Shown here: piece after piece, positions 31,916-39,575 of the stretch | Numbering within the stretch: the stretch's first letter is position 1 | Layout: every line of letters starts with the position of its first letter | Position numbers and translations under genes: made by a program | The notes under the pieces: model-generated | What the model saw: only the letters and a program-made list of their open reading frames with translations | The model's database searches: none | What the model was told of the DNA's origin: nothing | DNA from: a bacterium | Lineage (GTDB): Bacteria; JAJRZV01 | Assembly: GCA_024275095.1 (NCBI GenBank) | Contig: JAJRZV010000017.1 | Span: 1 to 54,543, forward strand | Length of the DNA: 54,543 bases | Direction of reading: 5' to 3'

Positions 31916-32895
31916 ATCCACTTCTCCTCCGCAAAAACGAAAAGGGCCAGGCATAAAAGAGCCAGGGCAAGCGGATACTGGAATCTTTCCTCCCAGATTT
32001 TCCGCCTTTTCTCCTCTATGCGAGTGCGTTCCAGATTTTTCAAATGTTCCTTATACAAATATGCAAGCTGCATGTCGCCTCCTGATGCCTGAACAAATGC
32101 ACCACCTGTAAGAAGAGCTGCTTCCCTTAACGCCTCTTCGTTCACATGGGTGACAACGATGTTCCCCTGTGAATCCTTGAGAAAACCGCCCTCAGGCAGG
32201 GGTATGGGAGCCCCTTCAGAGGTCCCGACCGCCACTGTGTAGAGGACAACCTTTGAATCCTCCGCCCGCTTGACCGCTTCCTTAAATCGGCCGCTGTGGT
32301 CTTCTCCGTCAGTGATAAGAATTATAGCGCCCTGGCCTTCACCAGACCGCTCAATCATATCAAGAGCGGTATTGAGTGCGGCGTAAAGATTCGTGCCCTG
32401 AAGGGTGATCATCTCTGGATCTGCATCCTTAAGAAATTCCTGAAAAGCATCATAATCCACGGTTAATGGACACAACGGTACCGCCGCTCCTGCAAAGGCA
32501 ACCAGCCCGACTCGATCACCCTGCAATGTCTGCAAGAGATGTCGTATCTCCATTTTCGCCCGCTGAAGGCGAGATGGTTTTACATCTGTGGCGCGCATGC
32601 TGTTTGATACATCAAGTGCAATAACAATATCTGCTCCTTTATACCTTACCCTCTCATAATGATAACCCCAGCGCGGTCCCATGAGAGCAATGACACAAAA
32701 GATCATAAAAAAGATAAACAAAAGGGCAATCCACGCATTGGGGCGCGGTCGGCCTGTAACAATCGATACGATCAGCTCGGAGTCCGCCAGGTGACGAGAC
32801 ATCAGGCGGCGGCGATAGAGACAAAAAAGCCAGAATGCGACAATCACAGGCACAAGCCAGACGAGATGCAGATAGCCAAAATCGCTGAATGTCAC
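31912..32895 (-). CDS. batB: VWA membrane protein BatB
   Basis: The GTG at 32895 overlaps the batA stop (GTGA) behind AAGGAGA, giving 327 residues; the track start at 32997 is a shadow extension. Two N-terminal membrane helices (LVWLVPVIVAFWLFCLY and WIALLFIFFMIFCVIALMG), a von Willebrand factor A domain with intact MIDAS (IVIALDVSNSMRATD, LQGTNLY, ILITDGEDHSG), and a final helix (LALALLCLALFVFA). BatB pairs with BatA as a membrane-bound VWA complex handled by the MoxR ATPase. Confidence 0.92.
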   Translation of the reverse strand: MTFSDFGYLHLVWLVPVIVAFWLFCLYRRRLMSRHLADSELIVSIVTGRPRPNAWIALLFIFFMIFCVIALMGPRWGYHYERVRYKGADIVIALDVSNSMRATDVKPSRLQRAKMEIRHLLQTLQGDRVGLVAFAGAAVPLCPLTVDYDAFQEFLKDADPEMITLQGTNLYAALNTALDMIERSGEGQGAIILITDGEDHSGRFKEAVKRAEDSKVVLYTVAVGTSEGAPIPLPEGGFLKDSQGNIVVTHVNEEALREAALLTGGAFVQASGGDMQLAYLYKEHLKNLERTRIEEKRRKIWEERFQYPLALALLCLALFVFAEEKWM

Positions 32896-33890
32896 GGCAT
32901 TCTCCTTAAAGCAGAATGGGAAAGCAGGAATGCTCCTACTGCCATCAGAAATGCCGGTAGAAGAAAGAACCGGTATTCCTCGCGATATTCCGCCCACGAA
33001 CGCATCTTGCGCTCCGTTTTCTCCAGCCGATCGATGGTATCGTACACCTCCTCTAACTCTCGGGGAGAGGAAGCGCGAAAGTACCGTCCTCCCGTTGCAT
33101 TCGCCACAGCTCGCAGGGTCTTTTCGTCCAGTTGTACGCGCTGGTATACAATTCGAGGACCGAAAAGCGTCTCCACCCGAAAGGGTGAGCGCCCTTCCAC
33201 CCCAATCCCGACAGTATAAATACGAATGTGGTAACTCCGCGCAATATCCGCAGCTTCCTCAGGGGAAAGCTGACCTGCATTGTTTCTGCCGTCCGTAAGA
33301 GCAACGATAATTTTTGATTTGGACTTCAGCTTTCTGAGGCGCTTAACGGCAAGGGCGAGGGCATCTCCGAGAGCCGTGCTATCACCGGCAATCCCCACCT
33401 CTAAGGTTTCAAGAAAACCCTTAAGAAGAGCATAATCCACTGTCAACGGGCATTGAGTAAAAGCATACTCTCCGAACACCACAAGGCCGATGCGGTCACC
33501 CTCGCGTTTGTCAATGAAATCCGCAATCACGTCCTTGGCCACCTGGAAACGCGTTTTGCGGCGTTGGCCTTCGGAAAAATCCAGAGCTTTCATGCTGCCG
33601 GAGGCATCAAGCACCAGCATCATGTCCACACCGGTGGTGATGACCTCATGATGAACAGTACCTGCCTGTGGGCGCGCAAGAGCAAACACGCCCAGAGACA
33701 GCGAAGCAAAATAAAGTGCCCTCACAATGTGCCGAAAGCGAACACGCCACCCCTGGACTTGTACCGATTTAAGAACACCCGCAGGATACAGCAGGCGCCT
33801 TCGCTTCTCGTACCTCAGGTGCAGGAAAAGCAACAGGGGAATCGCCAGCAAAAGCACCAGGAAAGCGGGATCTTCAAACTTCCAGTGCAT
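32892..33890 (-). CDS. batA: VWA membrane protein BatA
   Basis: A 332-residue protein with the Bat layout: short N-terminus FEDPAFLVLLLAIPLLLFLHL, a second helix (IVRALYFASLSLGVFALARP), a VWA domain with MIDAS (MLVLDASGSMKALDF, AGDSTALGDALALAVK, IVALTDGRNNAG), and a C-terminal helix. The ATG at 33890 overlaps the upstream gene by 17 bp with GAAGGAAG just before it. The MIDAS is complete, so metal-dependent ligand binding is expected. Confidence 0.93.
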   Translation of the reverse strand: MHWKFEDPAFLVLLLAIPLLLFLHLRYEKRRRLLYPAGVLKSVQVQGWRVRFRHIVRALYFASLSLGVFALARPQAGTVHHEVITTGVDMMLVLDASGSMKALDFSEGQRRKTRFQVAKDVIADFIDKREGDRIGLVVFGEYAFTQCPLTVDYALLKGFLETLEVGIAGDSTALGDALALAVKRLRKLKSKSKIIVALTDGRNNAGQLSPEEAADIARSYHIRIYTVGIGVEGRSPFRVETLFGPRIVYQRVQLDEKTLRAVANATGGRYFRASSPRELEEVYDTIDRLEKTERKMRSWAEYREEYRFFLLPAFLMAVGAFLLSHSALRRMP

Positions 33891-34803
33891 CTTCCTTCCT
33901 TTTCTTCACATCCTCAATGTACTTTTGAACCACCTGGAAATGCTTTATCGCTTTCTCTTTCTCAAGCACTGCTCCTGCGTATCGGGGAAGATCCGAAGCC
34001 TCAAAGAAGTCCCTAAGTTCACCAGAATATCCGGGCAACCGGTGCAGCTCGGAAAGGATTTCTTCTGTGGTCATCTCCAGGGCCGGAAAATGGTATGTTT
34101 CTTCCAGGAAACGGCGAAAAATTTCGCTGAGCTGAAAATAAAAGCCTCGAAAGTCTCCCTTCTCAAGCAACTCCCTTTCTCTTAACGACTCAAGCGCCCG
34201 AAAAGCCACTGTCCACGGAGGCTCAGGAGGCCGTACCGAGCGCCTGTTCTTCAGGTATACAGCGGCCAATACTGTCCCACCAATAATGACAATTATTGCC
34301 ACCGGGAGAACAACCCATAGAGGATTTAATGGAGGAGAAATCACATCTTTTATATCCACAATATCACGCATGCCCCTGGTAAGGTCTTCGGGCCAGCCTG
34401 CCTGAATATAAAACTCAGGAGTCGCAGCAGTTCCTGTTATTCCTCCGGGCAGTGAATAAAAAAATGCAAAAGAAGGGATGTGGTACGCTCCCTCCAGATC
34501 CGCAACGAGCTGAAACTCTTTTTTCACCACAAGAAATCTATTATTAAGCCGATGCTTCTCTTCCTTTATGTCCACAATACGCAGTGCCGTAATACCTCGA
34601 TCAAACTCAGGCCACTTCAATTGTGCATCGGCCTGAAATTCCACCTCCACGGTGTAAGAGAAAGGCTCCAGAGGAGAAACCACGGAACTGGACACGGAAG
34701 CATCCACAAGAACGGGAGCGGAAACAGCCTCGCGGGCGTGAAGAGGGAGCTGTCCTGTCCGGGTACACCCGGCAAGGATAAAAATGAGGAAAATACGCTT
34801 CAC
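33874..34803 (-). CDS. Bat-operon lipoprotein with TM helix and cytoplasmic helical domain
   Basis: A short lipoprotein-type signal (FLIFILAGC, Cys about 13), a periplasmic Ig-like domain (ASVSSSVVSPLEPFSYTVEVEF), a TM helix near residues 165-190 (PVAIIVIIGGTVLAAVYL) and a C-terminal cytoplasmic helical part (FYFQLSEIFRRFLEETYHFPALEMTTEEIL). The same last part occurs in BatD-type and DUF4381-type proteins of MoxR operons. A lipobox followed by a TM helix is a double anchor and odd, so the Cys may not be lipidated. Start ATG overlaps the PpiC gene stop (ATGA). Confidence 0.8.
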   Translation of the reverse strand: MKRIFLIFILAGCTRTGQLPLHAREAVSAPVLVDASVSSSVVSPLEPFSYTVEVEFQADAQLKWPEFDRGITALRIVDIKEEKHRLNNRFLVVKKEFQLVADLEGAYHIPSFAFFYSLPGGITGTAATPEFYIQAGWPEDLTRGMRDIVDIKDVISPPLNPLWVVLPVAIIVIIGGTVLAAVYLKNRRSVRPPEPPWTVAFRALESLRERELLEKGDFRGFYFQLSEIFRRFLEETYHFPALEMTTEEILSELHRLPGYSGELRDFFEASDLPRYAGAVLEKEKAIKHFQVVQKYIEDVKKRKEDALEV

Positions 34804-35969
34804 CGGCCCATCCCAAAATACTTCACACGACCTTCGCGCACCTCTTTCTCCAGCAAATCGGAGAGGAACTCGTTTACACGGCGTGCAGTATAGGCAGCGA
34901 GCACCTGAACCCGGACTTCATCAAAATCCGGTATCTCCTTACCCGACTTGGCCACCACCTTAAACAGATACGTCTGAGAACCACAAACAAAAGGGCCAAC
35001 AACGTCATTTTCATTCGCCCGATAAAGTGCAGGTATCACATTCGGCCCGCATGATATCTGCGGTGGAATCTTACCGTTGACAACTGCGGTTTCACCGGCC
35101 ATGCCCTTTCCTGCCGAGCGATAAATCCCTTCAAAATCACCCTTGGCAGCATACTTCAACACGGACACATCGGATGGTGTCTCAGCACGCAGGTATTTCA
35201 CCTTTACCTTTCGATAACGTACAAACTCATCCTTATGAGCAAGGTAGTAATTTTGCAGGTCCTCTTCACCGGGCTTCATTTCCCGGAGTTTCTTCTCCAG
35301 AAATGCCTGGACAAGAATCTGCTGTGAGGCTTCTCGCATCCGTCTTGATACCTGAGGGTCTTTATCCAGTCCGGCCCTTTTGGCCAGCATAACAACCACC
35401 TGGCGGGCTACAAATTGACGTGCGAATTCATCAATTCTTTTTTCGATTTCTTTCCTTTCCTCCGGAGGCACATCATTCAGAGCTTCCCGCACTTCACTGG
35501 CATAAATCTTTCTGCTTCCTACTTCAGCCACAACCCTGTCCTTCTCAACCCCCTTGTTTCGAGGAGACGTGGTTCTGTCTAAGAAATATTGAGCTTGAGC
35601 AGATTTGCCTTCCGCCTCCAGGCAGGCCATAAGAATTTCATTGGCCTTCTTCTCAAGAGACCTTTCCCCTCCCGCCCTGAGCACCTCCAACACTTTCACC
35701 GAATCCCGACCCTGTCCATCACGGAAATAGAGTTCCCCTGCCTTGAGAAGCAGTTCAGCATTCCTTTCTCCATTCCAGTATGCTCTCACGTAAAGTTCCG
35801 CTGCCTCGTAATAAAATCCCTTGTCTTCCAGAGAAGCCGCTGCTCTTGTAAGCACTGAGGATGTGGACGAAGAGGCGTGCTCCCGGGAGAGAAGGAAGAG
35901 CAGCATCACTCCTTCAAGCAACACCGAAACAAGGAGAAAAATCAACACGCTGTAGCGCCATGCCTTCAT
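34800..35969 (-). CDS. membrane-anchored SurA/PpiC-like foldase with TPR region
   Basis: A 389-residue protein with one N-terminal anchor helix (SVLIFLLVSVLLEGVMLLFLL), a helical TPR-like region (FYYEAAELYVRAYWNGERNAELLLKAGELYFRD), and a SurA-type chaperone part: VVAEVGSRKIYASEVREAL, then parvulin-like strands (FVRYRKVKVKYLRAETPSDV, VVGPFVCGSQTYLFKVV). The PPIase core is short and degenerate, so chaperone activity is likelier than isomerase. ATGA overlaps couple it to both neighbours. An embedded foldase is not part of the usual Bat gene set and may fold the exported Bat domains (inference). Confidence 0.8.
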   Translation of the reverse strand: MKAWRYSVLIFLLVSVLLEGVMLLFLLSREHASSSTSSVLTRAAASLEDKGFYYEAAELYVRAYWNGERNAELLLKAGELYFRDGQGRDSVKVLEVLRAGGERSLEKKANEILMACLEAEGKSAQAQYFLDRTTSPRNKGVEKDRVVAEVGSRKIYASEVREALNDVPPEERKEIEKRIDEFARQFVARQVVVMLAKRAGLDKDPQVSRRMREASQQILVQAFLEKKLREMKPGEEDLQNYYLAHKDEFVRYRKVKVKYLRAETPSDVSVLKYAAKGDFEGIYRSAGKGMAGETAVVNGKIPPQISCGPNVIPALYRANENDVVGPFVCGSQTYLFKVVAKSGKEIPDFDEVRVQVLAAYTARRVNEFLSDLLEKEVREGRVKYFGMGR

Positions 35970-36850
35970 GCGACCCTCACTCTTCTCTCACGAATACGAA
36001 AGAGATTTACAAGGGGTTTTACATAATCCTCACCGTTCCAGACAATCGTATAATCAAGACCGTTAGACCGAAACACGTCATTGAGGTACGCCATCCGTTT
36101 ATCAAAACCCTCCCTCACCCTTCGGCGCACTATTGGATCGCTGGCATCAACCCACAATTTCTCTCCAGACTCCGGATCCTCTATCCCCAGTAATCCCACA
36201 GGAGGCAACTCCCTTTCTATGGGATCTTTTATCACCACCGGAATAATGTCGTGTTTTCGAGATGCCACGGCCAGGGCACTCTCAAAATCTTCATCCTCAA
36301 AATCAGAAATTAAAAAAACCACAGCACCCCTGCGCAGCGCACCCGTAATGTGGTTCAGGGAAGTCGCGATGCTCGTGCCGCGTCCAAGTGGCCTGGCTGT
36401 GAGTACCTGCCGTATAACCCTCCACACGTGTGAAGACCCTTTGCGCGGTGGTACGAACTCCTCCACGTGGTCGGTAAAAAGGACCAGTGCGACCTTGTCG
36501 TTATTGAACACGGCAGAAAAAGCAAGAACAGCAGCAATTTCCGCCATTGTTTCCCGTTTGAGGGAATGCCTGGAACCGGTTGAAACCGACGCACTCAGGT
36601 CCACGCACAAACACACTGTCAACTCTCTTTCTTCTCTATGCACCTTCACATAAGGCCGATTCATGCGCGCCGTAACATTCCAGTCAATGTTGCGCACATC
36701 ATCCCCCGGCGTGTACTCACGCACTTCCTCAAAGGCAAGTCCTCGTCCTTTAAAGGCGCTGTGGTATTGACCGGCCATCACTTCGTTCACAATGCGCGTG
36801 CTCATAATGTGCACGCGCCGAATGCGTGAAATAACCTCGGGCGAAAGCAC
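35966..36850 (-). CDS. DUF58 protein of the MoxR-Bat operon
   Basis: The GTG at 36850 lies one base after the moxR stop, behind GGAGGTG, giving 294 residues; the track start at 36976 overlaps moxR deeply and is unlikely. The protein has the DUF58 hallmarks: FKGRGLAFEEVREYTPGDD, VRNIDWNVTARMNRPYVK, EERELTVCLCVDLSASV (a VWA-like strand with DxSxS) and AVVFLISDFEDED. DUF58 proteins are constant partners of MoxR ATPases and are thought to be their substrate or adaptor. Cytosolic here, no TM helix. Confidence 0.93.
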   Translation of the reverse strand: MLSPEVISRIRRVHIMSTRIVNEVMAGQYHSAFKGRGLAFEEVREYTPGDDVRNIDWNVTARMNRPYVKVHREERELTVCLCVDLSASVSTGSRHSLKRETMAEIAAVLAFSAVFNNDKVALVLFTDHVEEFVPPRKGSSHVWRVIRQVLTARPLGRGTSIATSLNHITGALRRGAVVFLISDFEDEDFESALAVASRKHDIIPVVIKDPIERELPPVGLLGIEDPESGEKLWVDASDPIVRRRVREGFDKRMAYLNDVFRSNGLDYTIVWNGEDYVKPLVNLFRIRERRVRVA

Positions 36851-36851
36851 C

Positions 36852-37835
36852 TCAGGGCACCTCCACCCGTTGCAAAATCTGGGTGATAATCTGATCCGAA
36901 GTGACGCCTTCTGCCTCTCCTTCGTAGGAAAGAATAATTCGATGCCTGAGAACATCATTAGCAATGTCCTTGACATCCTGCGGCGTTACATACGGACGCC
37001 CTTTGAGAAACGCCATGGCCCGAGCCCCCAGAGCGAGATAAATACTGGCACGGGGTGAAGCTCCGTATTCAATCCATCCTGTTATCTCCTTCAGTCCAAA
37101 CTCTTCAGGGCTGCGTGTTGCAAAAACCACATCCACAATGTAATCCCGCACCTTCTCGTCCATGTGAATATCTTTAACAAGTTGCCGGGCCTCAAGAATG
37201 AACTCGGGACCTGCAATTTTCTTCACCTCAGGAAACCCTTCTATGGCTCGTCGCACAATTTCCTTTTCTTCTTCCTTGGAAGGATAATCCACATTGACCT
37301 TGAGCATAAACCGGTCAACCTGGGCCTCAGGCAACGGGTATGTCCCCTCCTGTTCAATGGGGTTCTGTGTGGCCATCACAAGATACGGTTCCTCGACGTG
37401 AAACGTATTTTCTCCTATGGTCACCTGCTTCTCCTGCATCACTTCAAGGAGTGCGCTCTGAACCTTGGCCGGTGCCCGGTTAATCTCATCAGCCAGAAGT
37501 ATATTGGTGAACACCGGACCTTTCTTTACGGAAAAAGTGCCTGTTCGGTAATCGTATATTTCAGTACCGATAATGTCCGCTGGCAGCAGGTCCGGGGTAA
37601 ATTGAACCCGTGTAAAATTCACATCCAGTGCAGCAGCTACGGTCTTCACCGCTGTTGTTTTAGCCAGTCCCGGTACGCCTTCAAGAAGAATGTGCCCATC
37701 ACAAAGGATGGCCACGAGCATCCTGGTGAGCATGTATCGCTGGCCCACGATTACCCGATCCACCTCCGTCTCCAGCTCCTTGACCTTCAGGTTCATCTCC
37801 TCAATACGCTTTTGAAGTTCTGACATCTGAGCCAT
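36852..37835 (-). CDS. MoxR-family AAA+ ATPase
   Basis: A 327-residue AAA+ chaperone-like ATPase. Walker A LLEGVPGLAKTTAVK, Walker B ILLADEINRAPAKVQSALLEVM, sensor 1 VMATQNPIEQEGTYPLPEAQ, arginine-finger region VDRFMLKVNVDYPSKEEE and the MoxR C-terminal lid (ARAMAFLKGRPYVTPQDVK). It energises assembly or activation of VWA proteins, here BatA/BatB. First gene of the operon, followed by DUF58, PpiC-like, the Bat lipoprotein, BatA, BatB, BatC and BatD-E. SD GGGGGA precedes the ATG. Confidence 0.96.
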   Translation of the reverse strand: MAQMSELQKRIEEMNLKVKELETEVDRVIVGQRYMLTRMLVAILCDGHILLEGVPGLAKTTAVKTVAAALDVNFTRVQFTPDLLPADIIGTEIYDYRTGTFSVKKGPVFTNILLADEINRAPAKVQSALLEVMQEKQVTIGENTFHVEEPYLVMATQNPIEQEGTYPLPEAQVDRFMLKVNVDYPSKEEEKEIVRRAIEGFPEVKKIAGPEFILEARQLVKDIHMDEKVRDYIVDVVFATRSPEEFGLKEITGWIEYGASPRASIYLALGARAMAFLKGRPYVTPQDVKDIANDVLRHRIILSYEGEAEGVTSDQIITQILQRVEVP

Positions 37836-37948
37836 GGTTTCCCCCGTTTTTTTGTATATCTACGACATGTGTTTTATCGTGTTTCACAAAAAAACCATCT
37901 TGTGTTTATACCCCTTGCCCGGGAAAAAATAAACGATTACGTAAAAGT

Positions 37949-37995
37949 CAGAGGTTCAACCCGTAAAACTCTGAACCGCTACGAGCCAACCTCTG
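37949..37995 (-). terminator. terminator-like inverted repeats after the hemerythrin gene
   Basis: Just past the hemerythrin stop the minus strand reads GGTTCA, a 13-nt loop, TGAACC, then TCTGACTTTT. A competing longer pairing is CAGAGGTT with AACCTCTG (37988-37995 and 37949-37956), whose far arm lies in the coding end. The T-run is short, so termination is plausible, not certain. The rest of the 143-base gap up to moxR is AT-rich. Confidence 0.35.
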
Positions 37996-38530
37996 CAAAT
38001 AAATCCGGGAAAGATTGGAAAAGATCTTTTAAACCACGGCCTTTACGCGCACGTTGAAAGAGAGAATGAATATCATCTCTATGCGGAAGTGTTTCCACGA
38101 TCCTGTAAAATACAGCTTCTTCCTCCTCCATATGATCTCGGAGATTTAGAAAAAGTTCCTTCAACAAAACCTTCAACCTTCTTGTCAGACGCACCTCTCC
38201 CATTTCAATCATATCTAAAGCAACGTGCGCCTTTTCTATAGCACGGGATATAGAAAAATGCTGATCAGAAAGACGCTTCCACCACGTGTCATCAGAGAGT
38301 ATCCCCCACTTTTTTACAAGAGGAAAAAGCACTTCTTCTGAAGGAAAATGAATGTCGAGCAGCAGAACACTGAAAAAATCCAGCGCTTTTTTCAACCTTT
38401 CACGTGCCTTTTTCCCTTCGCCCAGACGAATACCTTCCACCCATTTCACAACCTTCTCCACAGCCTCGTGCTCCTTTAAAAGCTCTTGTGTAATTTTTGA
38501 CATCGGCTCGACATTAACTTTTTCGCTCAC
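37979..38530 (-). CDS. hemerythrin-like (HHE) protein
   Basis: A 183-residue cytosolic four-helix protein with the HHE di-iron ligand pattern: KEHEAVEKVV, DIHFPSEEVLFP (H..E), SDQHFSISRAIE and LRDHMEEEEAVFYRI. Hemerythrin-like proteins bind O2, NO or iron, or repair Fe-S damage. The start is GTG at 38530 behind GAGGGG; an alternative ATG lies nine codons later with a weaker SD. It is read as a single gene between the IclR gene and the Bat operon. A 9-bp TGTCACACC shared with the IclR operator region lies 80 bases upstream. Confidence 0.9.
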   Translation of the reverse strand: MSEKVNVEPMSKITQELLKEHEAVEKVVKWVEGIRLGEGKKARERLKKALDFFSVLLLDIHFPSEEVLFPLVKKWGILSDDTWWKRLSDQHFSISRAIEKAHVALDMIEMGEVRLTRRLKVLLKELFLNLRDHMEEEEAVFYRIVETLPHRDDIHSLFQRARKGRGLKDLFQSFPDLFAEVGS

Positions 38531-38645
38531 AACTGTCCCCTCACCACCATTTGTTTTTTTCTCATATCTTGCATGTTATAACTGAAAAATCTTATTTGTA
38601 TATGACGTCTGTCACACCATCCATCTCTTTCATAATGGTGAGGGG

Positions 38646-38667
38646 CCGCCAGCCTGGCGGCTGGCGG
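38646..38667. repeat. REP-like GC hairpin
   Basis: CCGCCAGC, a 6-nt loop, GCTGGCGG: an 8-bp perfect stem of pure GC character, with a nested alternative hairpin CCGCC-AGGCT-GGCGG when read on the minus strand. No T-tract follows on either strand. It lies 40 bases beyond the IclR gene stop, between IclR and hemerythrin. Such compact hairpins often are repeated extragenic palindromes, but one copy in the window cannot prove that. Confidence 0.45.
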
Positions 38668-38707
38668 TTGCCCTCGTGGGGATATGGCTGGAGAGGGAAG
38701 GACGGGT

Positions 38708-39460
38708 TTAAGATGCCTGCATTTCCAGGCTTCCGTATCCAAGTCTCTTGGAAATTTTATCCGCAAAAGACTTTGTCACTACCACAGCACTTTCTTTTTG
38801 CGCCGGTGGAGCAAAAACACTCAACGCAGCGCAAATATCGTTGGTTCTATCTCTTACCGGAATGCTCAATTCCACAAGCCTGTCTCCAATCTCCTTTTCA
38901 GCAAATCCATTTTTTACAACCTTATCAAGCACGTTATCCTGAGACGCTTCCTCTACGAACTGCCTTACCCGTTCATCCAGATGAAATCGTGAAAACCACG
39001 CACCCAGTGCGAAACCTGCGGCCCACTGATCCAGCTCATACGGCTGGCCCTGCAGCGGCAAATCCTCAACATGAGAATGCATTGGTACCACAACCAGGTT
39101 CACAAGAGAACCTTCGTAAATCATTGATACAGAACTGGAAAAACCGTGTTCCTCCCGAATCACGAGAAGTTCCGGATACGCTTCTTTAGCCACCGCATTA
39201 CTGGTTAACAAAGCTCCTCCAATATAAGCCGCCGTGCGGCTCAACATAAAATAACTCTTGCCCCCCGCCCATCTTTCTACCAGGCCCGCCTCTTCGAGCG
39301 TGAGCAATGCTCGATGCACATTCGGGAGAGTCATGTTCACCGCAGTTGCAACATCACGCGCAGTAACAGGCTCCTTTGAGTTCATCACTGCCTGAAGCAC
39401 ATGAAATACCTTCATAAATGATTTGTGAATGCGAACTTCATTGTTCTTTTGTGTCTTCAC
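38708..39460 (-). CDS. IclR-family transcriptional regulator
   Basis: A 250-residue regulator. The N-terminal winged helix-turn-helix (about residues 12-75) has VFHVLQAVMNSKEPVTARDVA, MTLPNVHRALLTLEEAGLVER. The C-terminal GAF-like effector domain (about 85-245) has LLVIREEHGFSSSVSMIYEG, AAGFALGAWFSRF, VVKNGFAEKEIGDRLVELSIPVRD and SVFAPPAQ. IclR proteins sense small aromatic or central metabolites. GTG start behind AAAGGAGG. A promoter plus a clear inverted repeat lie just upstream, so autoregulation is likely. The ligand is unknown. Confidence 0.92.
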   Translation of the reverse strand: MKTQKNNEVRIHKSFMKVFHVLQAVMNSKEPVTARDVATAVNMTLPNVHRALLTLEEAGLVERWAGGKSYFMLSRTAAYIGGALLTSNAVAKEAYPELLVIREEHGFSSSVSMIYEGSLVNLVVVPMHSHVEDLPLQGQPYELDQWAAGFALGAWFSRFHLDERVRQFVEEASQDNVLDKVVKNGFAEKEIGDRLVELSIPVRDRTNDICAALSVFAPPAQKESAVVVTKSFADKISKRLGYGSLEMQAS

Positions 39461-39485
39461 GGTCGTTCCTCCTTTTCTGCGAAAA

Positions 39486-39531
39486 AGTTAACACACCGCG
39501 TCATTTATGTCAAGGCTTTTACGCAGTGTGT
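39486..39531 (-). promoter_or_regulatory. IclR promoter overlapped by an inverted-repeat operator
   Basis: ACACACCGCGT (39491-39501) and ACGCAGTGTGT (39521-39531) form an inverted repeat, 10 of 11 matching, with 19 bases between and 30 bp (about three helix turns) between half-site centres. On the minus strand a perfect TTGACA (39513-39508) lies between the half-sites and the -10 (TTAACT, 39491-39486, three of six) touches the left half-site. A dimer-of-dimers regulator bound here would cover the promoter. The neighbouring IclR protein is the natural candidate. Confidence 0.6.
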
Positions 39532-39575
39532 CACACCTGAAATTCGAAAAAAACTCCTTTAAGTCCCTTAAAGCG

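Noticed and set aside
37949-37995. A tRNA-like cloverleaf suggested by GAGGTTCAACCC
   Set aside because: No acceptor stem, anticodon arm or TTCRA loop with the right spacing can be drawn; it is a simple inverted repeat.
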